The translations under genes and the position numbers were made by a program. From a virus, in IMG/VR virus record IMGVR_UViG_3300047550_002778, positions 1-64,000 of that record: a stretch of DNA of 64,000 nt; one strand, written 5' to 3'. The notes beneath the pieces are model-generated. The model was not told the DNA's origin, did not search any database, and was given only the letters and a program-made list of their open reading frames with translations. This document shows positions 26,701 to 35,069 of the stretch, one piece after another (within the stretch, counting starts at the first letter, position 1; every line of letters begins with the position of its first letter).

Positions 26701-26934
26701 GAGAAAGTCACTACCAATCTTGACACACTCTGGACTCAAATCGGATTTGTTGTGAAATACGTCGCCAGTAATCACACAAATCAAATTGGTGTTTTTCTTC
26801 AACTTGTCCAATACAGTGTAAAATCTCTCAAACACTGAGAGATATTCGTCGTGACGTTTTGTGAGCCTAATATGAATATCAGACACTTGAACAACATTGT
26901 CAATTTTACCGCCTGTATTTTTTAATACTATCAT
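23746..26934 (-). CDS. 47-46: single-chain SbcD-SbcC (Mre11-Rad50, gp47-gp46) recombination nuclease
   Basis: The 1,062-residue chain carries both subunits of the complex. Residues 1-about 300 are the Mre11/SbcD/gp47 phosphodiesterase: SDIH (18-21), GDVFH (57-61), GNHD (92-95), LFHG (167-170) and GDIHKH (202-207), all metal ligands present. Residues about 390-1062 are the Rad50/SbcC/gp46 ATPase: Walker A PNASGKSS (420-427), a long coiled coil (about 570-920) with zinc hook CDFC (738-741), a signature region SGMEKF (974-979), Walker B ICIDEG (1001-1006) and the H-loop His1037. In T4, gp46/gp47 resects DNA ends for recombination-dependent replication. Here one polypeptide would fix a 1:1 ratio. 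No frameshift or internal start is needed. It overlaps the primase gene by ATGA. Confidence 0.93.
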   Translation of the reverse strand: MIVLKNTGGKIDNVVQVSDIHIRLTKRHDEYLSVFERFYTVLDKLKKNTNLICVITGDVFHNKSDLSPECVKIGSDFLKNCADRVPTILIAGNHDATLANKSRLDCLTPIVDALQHTNLFYLKPSDTFRYENILFNHFSVFDEPDKYINYYTIPSRYKVETDHHIALFHGPVNDAVTDVGYTVSNRTIMNDLFDGHHMVMLGDIHKHQILQEYDEDTSKPVIVYAGSMIQQNHGEELKGHGFLLWDLKRKLYKHYELPNDYGFYTVEINKGQLTTDLSDLPKKARIRTKCFESIPSQVKEVMNDIKDKCEILESTFIRIDEFDYNTNKSTHVLDIHNIFNVDYQNKLIEDSLKSKKVQPSLIEKVKELNKTINTQIPRDKTPKNIRWKPKIFEFDNMFSYGEGNYIDFTKLKGTIGLFAPNASGKSSIMDALAFCVFDKFSKGYKASHVLNTQKMSFKCKFNFEVSGVDYYIEREGKADKKGNVKVDVKFYKIDKDGNEVPLNGEARRSTNDIIRDYVGTYDDFILTVLSVQNSKAGSFIDLGQTERKDLLCQFMGLNVFDQLFNIANENFKETNTLLKNVSKDTLENELQTISGSIDLNIKNIEQFNQDLSEQEQIKEQHNNNLLQLSKNIVRLDDIKSDDIESLESKKIEYDNKIQTFENGIVEYKNKLTDVESSLQQLSSSLKACEDIDSKYEEYKKAKKLQDSKESEIDKLKLVIKNKVEKLKKLEEHKYDPNCDFCVNNVFVKDAIATKKDLEVEKLNASKIVGEYNNIKQQVDSYGDIEAEYQECKTTNNQKVVLEKKREVITTAMLRDEKCLVTLKSEYKQIIKDIESFYKNKDIIENNSKLLDQIEEVKTKLKLVETEIKSINYNLMNASTEKGKLALQYKNTTDQLNKVKELEESYESYKLYTTVISRDGIPYDVITKTLPEIEKEVNNILHQIVEFTISLNTDGKNIMTNIIYDDKRWPLEMASGMEKFISGLAIRVALINISNLPRPNIICIDEGFGCADSDHLGQMGALFTYLKHQFEFIWIISHLDQMRDMVDMHLEIKKENGYSKIDF

Positions 26935-27845
26935 ATTTTATTTTTAATTTTCAATTTGAATAAATCTCCGTCTGTTATCTTACCACTGGCATCTATGGCT
27001 TTCCAAGTATTTATATGTCCGAGTTCATTTGGATCTTTGCCATTCAACATAACAAGATGTGCATCAATACCATTATGAATGAGAAATTCACAGATATCCA
27101 AACTACTCTTCAAAGCATCATTATCCAACAAAACATTCACTCTAGGTGGTTTCTGGTGAATTAATTTTATCTTTAACTTGTCTGATAAAGTTTTTCCAAA
27201 CAGTGGAATAACATTATATTTTACAGAAAAAGCGTCAAATACACCCTCAACCAAAGTCACTGGTTTGCTGAAATCTGTAAACAATTCAAAACCAATAATA
27301 TCTTTAGTAGAGTCACACAATCTATATTTCATTTTACTATCATATACATCTCTACCACAGTAAAAGTTCAATTCTCCGGTAGCAGAATACGATGGAATCA
27401 CTACTCTATTTTTAAAAGTTCCATCAGTGCAATATCCAATATTATAACGAACAATATCATACACTGTTAGACCCCGTTTAAAACAATAACTTAATGCGTG
27501 TTTATGAAATACTTCTGTAGATGCTTTGTATAAAGGTTTAAATTCAGAAGGTAACAACAACTTCTTATTATCTGTTTTGTTCTTGGTTTTTGGAGCCTTG
27601 ATCTTACATAGAATTTGATAATATTCTGATGGTGCCTTTATTTTATTTAGAAGACTCTTGAATCCTTTACCACCAAAATTACAAACCCAACAATGATAAT
27701 ATCCAGTTGTGGTATTTACGTTTAGTTTTCTTTTATAATGATTACAGTTAGGACAGAAAAACATCAACTCCGTTCCACCTTTTTGAATGGACGGTTTGTG
27801 TTTGAATAATCTGGTAAGTGTATCAATTATAGAAATTTCTACCAT
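26931..27845 (-). CDS. DnaG-type DNA primase (gp61-like)
   Basis: The 304-residue product has a CHC2-type zinc finger at the N terminus (Cys31, Cys34, His51/Cys52, Cys55). A primase-core region follows ('RGLTVYDIVRYNIGYC', 'NRVVIPSYSATGELNFYCGRD', about 124-166), then a TOPRIM domain with the catalytic Glu in 'VTLVEGVFDAF' (Glu200) and metal aspartates in 'VLLDNDA' (Asp241, Asp243). It would synthesise RNA primers for lagging-strand replication with a hexameric helicase. No helicase domain is fused and none lies in this window. At 304 residues it is close to T4 gp61 (342). A TATAAATACTT late-type sequence near its 3' end (27008-27015) may serve the SbcDC gene downstream. Confidence 0.88.
   Translation of the reverse strand: MVEISIIDTLTRLFKHKPSIQKGGTELMFFCPNCNHYKRKLNVNTTTGYYHCWVCNFGGKGFKSLLNKIKAPSEYYQILCKIKAPKTKNKTDNKKLLLPSEFKPLYKASTEVFHKHALSYCFKRGLTVYDIVRYNIGYCTDGTFKNRVVIPSYSATGELNFYCGRDVYDSKMKYRLCDSTKDIIGFELFTDFSKPVTLVEGVFDAFSVKYNVIPLFGKTLSDKLKIKLIHQKPPRVNVLLDNDALKSSLDICEFLIHNGIDAHLVMLNGKDPNELGHINTWKAIDASGKITDGDLFKLKIKNKI
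27008..27015 (-). promoter_or_regulatory. T4-type late promoter core inside primase gene
   Basis: The minus strand reads TATAAATACTT, close to the T4 late consensus, about 75 bases before the SbcDC fusion start. It is inside coding sequence, so chance cannot be excluded. Confidence 0.3.
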
Positions 27846-27889
27846 AAGTCTTAGTTTATATTACACGACAATCTGGTAGAATCAACTTT

Positions 27890-28402
27890 TTATTTTTCCG
27901 TATACATCGCACACACGATTCCATCATACATGTCACTGTTTCGTTCGTCCCAATTACCTTTTTTATTTTTTATGGTGAACTTGGTAACGTTCGGCATCAT
28001 TTTTTCCAATTCGGCTTTTACAAAATCTTTTGGTTTAATGCCCTTAACTCTACATTTTCCAAATAAATGTTTACGCATTGTGGTGACACTTAATAAGTTA
28101 ACTTTCTTTTTGAAGTGTTCTTCCAAAATATAAGCAAATACAGCGTTATGTCTTGCTAATGTTATAATAACTTGTTGTGATGTAAATCCACCAGCAAATC
28201 CACTCAATGCAGCTTCAAGATTGATGTAATCAATTTTTTTGATGAGAGGAATTTTTTCTAATTCAGATATAACACGAAATGTCTTTTCTTTTGTAGTCTC
28301 TAATTTTTTAGTGTCAATGAAACCAGCATGTTCGATTTTTCCATCGACATTAAACGCCCATCCAGTAACTGATGTAGAAGAGTCTAAACCCAATATAACC
28401 AT
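27890..28402 (-). CDS. RuvC-like Holliday junction resolvase
   Basis: The 170-residue product has the RuvC RNase-H fold signature: 'VILGLDSSTSVTGWA' with Asp7, 'YINLEAALSGF' with Glu63, and the C-terminal acidic pair in 'RNSDMYDGIVCA' (Asp157, Asp160). The four carboxylates are all in place. It would cut branched DNA. T4 itself uses the unrelated endonuclease VII (gp49) to clear branches before packaging, and a RuvC-type enzyme may fill that role here. It lies 44 bases upstream of the primase gene and begins the replication/recombination block. Confidence 0.82.
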   Translation of the reverse strand: MVILGLDSSTSVTGWAFNVDGKIEHAGFIDTKKLETTKEKTFRVISELEKIPLIKKIDYINLEAALSGFAGGFTSQQVIITLARHNAVFAYILEEHFKKKVNLLSVTTMRKHLFGKCRVKGIKPKDFVKAELEKMMPNVTKFTIKNKKGNWDERNSDMYDGIVCAMYTEK

Positions 28403-28416
28403 TAATAATAGATATA

Positions 28417-28902
28417 TTAACGAGTAAAAGAACCATTAATATATTTGTTGGAATTAAATCCTTTTAAATATAAAGATAGTTGTCTTGATTGATTGCCAAT
28501 AGCATCTTTGAATTGGGTAGAACCAACTGTTGCTTTCAATCTAAAACCGGGATCCACCGTATATAATGCATCTTTTACAGACGATTGTCCATTCCAATTA
28601 GTAGAAATTTTATTCACACCATCGGTTTTAACGCCGCCGTTAATAGTGTCACTATAATTTAATGACTTCTGATTGAAATTTTCTGTGCCAGGAGTTACAC
28701 CCAAAACAAATCCCTTAGATACAGTATATGATGTATCATATGTGCTTCCACCTAACGACAACTCATTGGCTCCAGTAGTCTTGACGTTCTTTTGAACTGG
28801 TTGATATGCACCACCAGCAGGTTGACCAGCTTTATATCTATCGGCTAAACTGGTTTTACTTGATTCACGATCAATTATTTTTGCATCGGTTGAAGTTGCC
28901 AT
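28417..28902 (-). CDS. hypothetical structural-type protein
   Basis: The 161-residue product begins MATSTDAKIIDRESSKTSLA, read in part. It is rich in Gly, Ser, Thr, Asn and Tyr with few charged clusters ('GGSTYDTSYTVSKGFVLGVTPG'), the composition of phage structural proteins. There is no signal or membrane segment. It sits between the beta-propeller fibre and the RuvC gene. The length is near that of T4 tube protein gp19 (163 residues), but I see no gp19 motif and do not assign it. Confidence 0.45.
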   Translation of the reverse strand: MATSTDAKIIDRESSKTSLADRYKAGQPAGGAYQPVQKNVKTTGANELSLGGSTYDTSYTVSKGFVLGVTPGTENFNQKSLNYSDTINGGVKTDGVNKISTNWNGQSSVKDALYTVDPGFRLKATVGSTQFKDAIGNQSRQLSLYLKGFNSNKYINGSFTR

Positions 28903-28935
28903 ATATTTTTTGTGTTATCTTTATAATAAATAGGT

Positions 28936-31593
28936 TTAAGTATCCCATTTCACAACAATATTGATTGGAATTTGACCATTATTTTTTATAGGACTTGCTA
29001 ATTTGGCTATTGCTACCAAATCAGCACCTGAATATAAACCTACCTCAGTGATGTATGGAGCCAAGTAAGATCCGGTAGGATCCACAGACGCACTAAAATT
29101 GTAATTGAAAAACTCAGACTTAATTCTATTGAATCCACCCTTTAAAGTTTTTTCATCCAAAAATTCAATAATACTATCGTAATTTTTTCGTTTTGAATTG
29201 GTAGTAATATATTGTTTATAATTTTCTATTGTTAAATTAGCTATAAAATAGTTCCATATCATGTAGGCATCTGCGTAATTAACAACGCCGTCTTTGTTTA
29301 CATCAAAGTCTTTGGATCCAAGTATACATTTTAGTTCTGGAGTCAATCTATTATCAGTAAAGTTTGTGACCGACGATGTATAAAAATTAAACATACTCTC
29401 TTGAACATCGCCAGTAACCAATACATCCCACCAAGATTCAACGTGCGTAGATGTCAATTTATAGTTAATATATCGTAAAACAATATCCAAATTACTAAAA
29501 TCAAATACTTCTTTATTTACTACACAATATGAATTGACAATAGATGATCCGGTAAATGATGATGTTATTGCCGTAGGATTGGTTGAAATATTAAACTCGC
29601 CAGGTTCAACAGTGCAAATAAATTGTTTTTCATTCAACGTAATTTGACTTTGATAATCACCATATACATAATCATCTAATGGATTTAATGGATTTTTCAA
29701 AAGATCTGACAATATACTGCCTGTATTATTTATTACAATTTTGTTATAGTTGTAAAATACATTTCCCACAGTATAATTCTTTTGTAGATCAGCAAAATCA
29801 TATATAAATGATTTTCCATGAAGATAATCAATTGCGGGATTGTCATCATCCATTATATAAATTATAGATGAATTTGACGAAGTGACAGGGCCTACTGAAG
29901 CACTAATACTAGATGGTGATCCACTATTTAAATTATTTCCGTTACAATCACAAATGTCATCTTCCATCATGAAGAAAATACTGCTCGTCAAACTCGAAAA
30001 TGAACATGAAAACAACCCACTACCAGATGATTGTTCTAAGGCAAATGGAACTTTAAGATAAAAATCATCCATCAATGGTGTAGGAGATCCAACTGCCATA
30101 TTGATATCGGATAAAGCCACTGATGATCCAAATGCACTAAAAGGTTCTCCAATCTTTTTTCTATAACCGATAGGTGTTGTAGTTGCAAGTCTTAATTCAT
30201 CAGCATCACCACATAAATTTCTAACAATGTTATACAAAAGAACTTGACCGTTAAATGTGCTAGATCCAAAATCATTTGGTTCAAGGTTAGTATTGTATCT
30301 ATCAATTGAAGCTGACAGATATAAACTTGAAAATGGAAAATATGGTTTTGGCGAACCAACCACTGCATATTTGTCGGTAATATCTACACTATATCCCAAC
30401 ATATTATCTTTAAAAACATTTACATCACCATACGATTTGTTGGCCAATATAAATTCATTTGATGTCGATCCAGACAATATACTATAGTGATAAAAAGCTC
30501 CACGATATCTAATAGGTTGTGAATTTAATAACTGAAGCGAGCTACTGTATTCGTAGTATATTAAATCATTTGGTGCGCCAACAATCAGATTGTCTTTTGC
30601 TATTGCCAACGAATAACCATAACGAGTATTGTATGGCGAAGATCTGTTTGGATCTGCATACCAATCCAAATCACGATTACCTTGAACTTTATACCATTTA
30701 TCTGATAAATCTTGTATTAGAGTTTGATTCAATTTCCAAGATTCACCATCAGATCCAGATTGATAGAAATAGATAAAAACTTTACTATTTGCAGTTGGAG
30801 CACTTGAAATTGCTATTTTATTTTGATCATACTTATCAATATAAACGGCTGACCCAAAATATAAATCACCACTGTTTGATGATGTTAATTCTTGCATTAA
30901 AAAATACTCATCACAAGAACCAGAAATTTTATAAATGTAAACTGACCCACTTCCATCATTAGTATATGGTGCCCCAATTGCCAAATATTTATCAGATACT
31001 GCTATCGCGTTTCCAAATCCATTGGTTTGAGAACCAGTGAATATACAAACTGGTGCGTCAGGCAAAGTAAAAGTGGTTAATTCTTCACTTTTACATTCAT
31101 CAACAGAAGTTTCATAAAGTTTATAAACATGAACGGCGGTATTATTAATATCAATAGATGCTACACTTTCACTGAATGCTGTATCTGATATCACCAAATA
31201 TTTGTCACATATTGCTAACGCAGAGCCAAAAAAACTTTGTTTAACCGTTACAGTATCATCCTCCAATACAATAAAATCACATGATGTAGATGTATCGATG
31301 TTAGACCCACTATCTTGTGACAAAGAAGCAGTATATAAATTACTAGCACTTTGTTCAGTGTAATACGATAAAACTTCTTTACCCGCAGCTCCCGTTGGAT
31401 CTCTATAAACTTTAGCAAAAGAATAATTTGAAGTAAATTGATTTTTTTGATAAATTAAAACTTCACTTATTCTTGAAAAACCCTCTGCGCAAGTGTATGG
31501 TTTCGAATTAATATTAGAAACTGCGATAAAATTACCATTTGTAACTACCGTTTTACCATAGTTCTCATTATGTATGTTTATAAAATTCGACAT
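28936..31593 (-). CDS. tail-fibre-like protein with FG-GAP beta-propeller and dockerin-like loop
   Basis: The 885-residue product has about six FG-GAP/integrin-alpha-type repeats: blocks of 'FGxAxAxSDKYLxxGxP' spacing at about 122-137, 192-209, 246-264, 326-341, 399-414 and 488-503. Together they are consistent with a seven-bladed propeller that may include the N-terminal block at about 12-30. A Cys- and Ser-rich region follows. Then comes a calcium-binding loop of dockerin/EF-hand type ('FDVNKDGVVNYADAY', about 763-777) and a C-terminal module ('YLAPYITEVGLYSGADLVAIAKL') shared with the 39998-41107 protein. FG-GAP propellers bind glycans or proteins, so a receptor-binding or adhesion role is likely. 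It directly follows the glycosyltransferase cluster. Confidence 0.65.
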   Translation of the reverse strand: MSNFINIHNENYGKTVVTNGNFIAVSNINSKPYTCAEGFSRISEVLIYQKNQFTSNYSFAKVYRDPTGAAGKEVLSYYTEQSASNLYTASLSQDSGSNIDTSTSCDFIVLEDDTVTVKQSFFGSALAICDKYLVISDTAFSESVASIDINNTAVHVYKLYETSVDECKSEELTTFTLPDAPVCIFTGSQTNGFGNAIAVSDKYLAIGAPYTNDGSGSVYIYKISGSCDEYFLMQELTSSNSGDLYFGSAVYIDKYDQNKIAISSAPTANSKVFIYFYQSGSDGESWKLNQTLIQDLSDKWYKVQGNRDLDWYADPNRSSPYNTRYGYSLAIAKDNLIVGAPNDLIYYEYSSSLQLLNSQPIRYRGAFYHYSILSGSTSNEFILANKSYGDVNVFKDNMLGYSVDITDKYAVVGSPKPYFPFSSLYLSASIDRYNTNLEPNDFGSSTFNGQVLLYNIVRNLCGDADELRLATTTPIGYRKKIGEPFSAFGSSVALSDINMAVGSPTPLMDDFYLKVPFALEQSSGSGLFSCSFSSLTSSIFFMMEDDICDCNGNNLNSGSPSSISASVGPVTSSNSSIIYIMDDDNPAIDYLHGKSFIYDFADLQKNYTVGNVFYNYNKIVINNTGSILSDLLKNPLNPLDDYVYGDYQSQITLNEKQFICTVEPGEFNISTNPTAITSSFTGSSIVNSYCVVNKEVFDFSNLDIVLRYINYKLTSTHVESWWDVLVTGDVQESMFNFYTSSVTNFTDNRLTPELKCILGSKDFDVNKDGVVNYADAYMIWNYFIANLTIENYKQYITTNSKRKNYDSIIEFLDEKTLKGGFNRIKSEFFNYNFSASVDPTGSYLAPYITEVGLYSGADLVAIAKLASPIKNNGQIPINIVVKWDT

Positions 31594-31597
31594 TGCC

Positions 31598-31606
31598 TAT
31601 AAATAT
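31598..31606 (-). promoter_or_regulatory. ATATTTATA start-proximal element
   Basis: The element lies four bases before ATG 31593 and separates the propeller gene from the glycosyltransferase operon. It suggests independent expression. Confidence 0.38.
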
Positions 31607-31661
31607 TGAAATAAACAAAAAATCTATCTTTAGACTCCAAATATTATTATCAATATATATA

Positions 31662-32513
31662 TTATTTCTTAAATTCAAGAATTCCATCTTTCCAATACGT
31701 GGGTATTTTGATCCATCCGTTACAATAAATATCATTAGATTGTTCTCTGAAATCATGTTGTGGACCAAACCAAGTATCTGGAGCTATAACCACTTTATCA
31801 TCCGTTCTTGACAGCCACGCTCCCCACCAACTAAAAGTAGAATTGGATATAATAAAATGATCACATAAAGACAACAACCAAAGACCTTCATAATCACGAT
31901 AAACATTGTCTTCAACAAAAATACTATTTGGTAGTTTTATATTTTCTTTGCACCATTTTATATCATCACTCATAATAATCAAGTGATCGTGTTTGGGCAA
32001 ATGTTTATATGCTTCTTGTATATATCCCAAACTTACAACGGGATGTCTTGTTGGCTGGGTCAAATAATCGCCACGTCTTACATTAATAGCAGCTATAGTT
32101 GAACTTTCTAAAAATGGAAAGTCTTTTTTAGCTTTTTCAACAAATTCTTTAGTTGGTGAAAACAAATCTCTAATTGTCTCTGTAAATTTACCAAAATACT
32201 TTTCAGATTGAAACCAACCTACGTAAACAGTTGGTTTATCATTAGAAGGAGGTAAATTTGAGTAAGAAAATGTTCCCGCGATAAACTCCGCATCATTTAT
32301 ACCCTCCGACTTTTTAACATCAAAATCTAACTTTCTAAATAAATTTTTTTCAAATATGTTTGACGAACTATCTTGAGATGGAGCAACAAATTGTCTATTA
32401 TATTCTAACGCTTTAGCATATCCATGTGCTAGTTGAAACATCATGTTGCCTGTTCTTCCTTGCAATCTACTACAAATAAAATTTTTAGAAAATGTGGTTG
32501 ATTTTTTTCTCAT
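31662..32513 (-). CDS. GT11-family alpha-1,2-fucosyltransferase-like protein
   Basis: The 283-residue product has the GT11 motifs: 'LQGRTGNMMFQLAHGYA' (about 17-33; usual G-x-G-N-x-x-F-Q), the donor-binding 'INVRRGDYL' (about 143-151; family HxRRGDY) and 'ISNSTFSWWGAWLS' (about 222-235; family S-N-S-T-F-S-W-W). GT11 enzymes transfer fucose from GDP-fucose, usually alpha-1,2 to galactose. The donor would come from the host. It is the last of five glycosyltransferase genes linked by ATGA overlaps and would be a natural capping enzyme. Soluble; no membrane anchor. Confidence 0.85.
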   Translation of the reverse strand: MRKKSTTFSKNFICSRLQGRTGNMMFQLAHGYAKALEYNRQFVAPSQDSSSNIFEKNLFRKLDFDVKKSEGINDAEFIAGTFSYSNLPPSNDKPTVYVGWFQSEKYFGKFTETIRDLFSPTKEFVEKAKKDFPFLESSTIAAINVRRGDYLTQPTRHPVVSLGYIQEAYKHLPKHDHLIIMSDDIKWCKENIKLPNSIFVEDNVYRDYEGLWLLSLCDHFIISNSTFSWWGAWLSRTDDKVVIAPDTWFGPQHDFREQSNDIYCNGWIKIPTYWKDGILEFKK

Positions 32514-33184
32514 TGGTCTGCCTTTTCATTCAATTTAATTAAATTTCCTTGTATATAATGTTTTTTAAAATGTGACAAAGCAGGTGTGTTGCCCCACGCA
32601 TCTAAATCACTGGAAATTTCTCTTTGATAACAACTTAACGGATATATGATATATTTATTAATTTCATATCTTTGTCCCATCCATCCGTCAAGTGCCGAAT
32701 CTATAAATGGTCTAAAACTCAATAATTGTTTTATTGCATTTCTTGTAAATCCAATTCCGTGTGTAGTAAGAATTGTGTTAGCTTTTAATAAATTAGGCGC
32801 CACTTGATGAATTTCTTTATCAAACACATATCCACCAAAATAGATAATATCCCAATCTGGAAAGTTAGCCAACTGATCCAAACCTTTTTCAATATTATCA
32901 ATTCCCTGTGATTCTTCATTTAAAAATACAAAGTCGTCTTCGAATATAACAATTTTTTCATATCCTTTTTCATAAGCATCTTGAAATATTTTATAAAATG
33001 AATAACTACAAAAAAATTGTTTATAGGTTATGTCAGGTCGTAATAGACAATCTTCAGCTGATCTACGTTCTAAAAAATTAAGCAAACCATATGGCCTAAC
33101 TTCATCCTCAAACAAAGTTCGTCTGTCAGGTCGTCTGTCTAAATTTAAGTAATACCCTTTGTCAAAAAAATCTTGTATTTTCAT
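32510..33184 (-). CDS. GT25-like glycosyltransferase
   Basis: The 224-residue product matches the GT25 (LPS beta-glycosyltransferase / collagen galactosyltransferase) pattern. It has 'GYYLNLDRRPDRR' at 10-22, 'LERRSAEDC' at about 38-46, and the metal-binding acidic run in 'IVIFEDDFVFL' (Glu82-Asp83-Asp84). 'NTILTTHGIGFTRNAIKQLL' lies near 155-175. Members usually transfer galactose or a related hexose from a UDP-sugar. The gene overlaps both neighbours by four bases. Whether it acts on protein-linked glycan, LPS or DNA is not visible in the sequence. Confidence 0.8.
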   Translation of the reverse strand: MKIQDFFDKGYYLNLDRRPDRRTLFEDEVRPYGLLNFLERRSAEDCLLRPDITYKQFFCSYSFYKIFQDAYEKGYEKIVIFEDDFVFLNEESQGIDNIEKGLDQLANFPDWDIIYFGGYVFDKEIHQVAPNLLKANTILTTHGIGFTRNAIKQLLSFRPFIDSALDGWMGQRYEINKYIIYPLSCYQREISSDLDAWGNTPALSHFKKHYIQGNLIKLNEKADQ

Positions 33185-33894
33185 GTTAAAATATGTTTAA
33201 ATTCATCCACATTGTATTTTTCACCCAAAATACTTTTAGCACGTTTTAAGAAATGTTTTCGTTTATCTGGAATTCGTATTTGAAAATTATGAAATGTGTC
33301 ACTGTCATATTCTGTTCCGTTTCCATAAGCAAATGACGGATATCCAAAACCCCCAGTATACTTCCATGTAAGATCTTCAGCACAATGTGTTGGATAAGAC
33401 AACACTATTCTTCGTCCTTGTTTTTCTAATTCTCTAGTTAATGCTTCATAACCATCCGCTTCAGCCAAATTACCATCTGGATTTGGATACATTTGAGCAT
33501 CAATTGATTGAAATGGAGAGTTAGACCAAACTGTATATGACATGTTAAATACGCCGCCATTTACAAATGGTGGTGTCCTATATGGATTAATATCTGGAAA
33601 AACATTTGACGCTTGAGCATTTCCATACACTGTGTTTTGATCAGATATAAAACCCAATGTCTTTTTTACCCAATCTTTACTAGTCGGAAAACAATCTACA
33701 TCAAATAATGATATAAAATCATAATCGGAATGTGTATCTAAATAATCTTGAATTGCGCCGGTGTGTGTATTTGTTTCAAAATCCCAACTAATTTGTTCGA
33801 CATTCAAATCCAAATGATTGAATACTCGTTTTTGAAGAACAATAATTTCTTTGGGCAAATCTGTTTGATAAAATGAAACTATTCTGTGTATCAT
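33181..33894 (-). CDS. putative GT-A-fold glycosyltransferase
   Basis: The 237-residue product is probably a nucleotide-sugar-dependent transferase. The first half is a Rossmann-like alternation ending in a DxD motif, 'ISLFDVDCFPT' (Asp65, Asp67). 'FVNGGVFNMSY' resembles the acceptor-side G-G-x-F loop, and 'WKYTGGFGYPSFAYGNGTEY' lies near the end. I cannot place it in a CAZy family by eye. Four-base overlaps at both ends put it inside the five-gene glycosyltransferase operon. Confidence 0.65.
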   Translation of the reverse strand: MIHRIVSFYQTDLPKEIIVLQKRVFNHLDLNVEQISWDFETNTHTGAIQDYLDTHSDYDFISLFDVDCFPTSKDWVKKTLGFISDQNTVYGNAQASNVFPDINPYRTPPFVNGGVFNMSYTVWSNSPFQSIDAQMYPNPDGNLAEADGYEALTRELEKQGRRIVLSYPTHCAEDLTWKYTGGFGYPSFAYGNGTEYDSDTFHNFQIRIPDKRKHFLKRAKSILGEKYNVDEFKHILT

Positions 33895-35069
33895 ACCAAC
33901 GTATTGATAAAATCAACCCACATAGCACCAACCTTAGCAGAATTAAAATTGTCAAGAATATATTGTTTTCCTTTTGCTCTTAATTCTTCTTTTACTTGAG
34001 GATTGTTTTCTAGATATTTTATTTTCTCTACAATCTTGGGAATATTATATTTGAAAATTCCATCTTCGTCTTTAGATAAAGCTTCTGATTGCATTTTAAC
34101 TGGATCGACATTTTCTGGAAAATCAATCCAAACACAATGACCATCAAAAATTTCAGGTAATGCTCCTAATGGATAAGTTATTGGTATAACACCAAGTGCT
34201 ATTGCTTCAGCAACAACACATGAGAAAGTGTCCTTATGAACATCTTTGTAAGGAGTATACAATGGATACACAAAATATTCACTTTCTGCTAGATGAGTAA
34301 ATAATGTCTTTTTATCTACACCATTGTGTCTAGTAAAAAATGGATCTTTATGATCGTGTGTTGCTAACAAATAATCAAAAGCATGAAATTCAACATCTGG
34401 AAAATTTAAATGTCTAACTGCTTCTATAGCCACATTTCCACCTCTTGCCCAAGCTGCATGAAATATAAATTTGTGATTCTTTCGAGTCAAATTCATTTCA
34501 CACACTTCATTGACAATATCATCCATTATAGGATTTGGTATCAATGCTTGTTTAAGATCTGGTATTTGAGACTTAATATTATCAACTGTAGATTGATTCA
34601 TTCCCTTTTCCCAGTTAGATATATTAACTATTCCCAGTTGTAAATTATTCTCTTTGGTATAATTAATAATTTCACTGAGACCATACAACCACTGCATATG
34701 GTTCCAATAAATCAATGCTTTGGTAACCTTGATAGGTAACTCTTTATATTTGGCAAACCATAAACTATTAATCAAGATATCAAATTCTTTATTATCAATA
34801 CCATCAAAATTCAAGTTGGTATAAATAACACCTCTAACTTTCATGCCTGGAACATAAACTCGCCCAGCTTTTTTATATGCCTGTTCCAACTGTGGTTCCA
34901 AAGCCTCTGTCACAAATACAACTTCGTGTCCTTGCGAAGCCAAATATTCAGCCACAACTATAGAACTACTATCTGTTCCACTACCTCCACCGCCACCATA
35001 ACGAAGTGTGTCACCATTTAGATAGTTACTACGTCTGCTATTACCTATTACTGTAAATACAATTCTCAT
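33891..35069 (-). CDS. GT4-like (group 1) glycosyltransferase
   Basis: The 392-residue product looks like a GT-B retaining transferase of group 1. The N-terminal domain has a glycine-rich loop 'GGGGGSGTDSSSIVVAEYLASQGHEV', read in parts (about 25-50). The C-terminal domain has 'KFIFHAAWARGGNVAIEAV' (about 200-218) and the conserved donor-binding 'SCVVAEAIALGVIPITYPLGALPEI' in parts (about 287-311; family E-x7-E). It starts with MRIVFTVIGNS. It is the second gene of the operon after the GT60-like gene. Donor and acceptor are unknown. Confidence 0.78.
   Translation of the reverse strand: MRIVFTVIGNSRRSNYLNGDTLRYGGGGGSGTDSSSIVVAEYLASQGHEVVFVTEALEPQLEQAYKKAGRVYVPGMKVRGVIYTNLNFDGIDNKEFDILINSLWFAKYKELPIKVTKALIYWNHMQWLYGLSEIINYTKENNLQLGIVNISNWEKGMNQSTVDNIKSQIPDLKQALIPNPIMDDIVNEVCEMNLTRKNHKFIFHAAWARGGNVAIEAVRHLNFPDVEFHAFDYLLATHDHKDPFFTRHNGVDKKTLFTHLAESEYFVYPLYTPYKDVHKDTFSCVVAEAIALGVIPITYPLGALPEIFDGHCVWIDFPENVDPVKMQSEALSKDEDGIFKYNIPKIVEKIKYLENNPQVKEELRAKGKQYILDNFNSAKVGAMWVDFINTLV

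Noticed and set aside
28417-28902. Assignment as tail tube gp19 based on length (161 vs 163 residues)
   Set aside because: No gp19 sequence feature is visible, and it is not next to the sheath gene.
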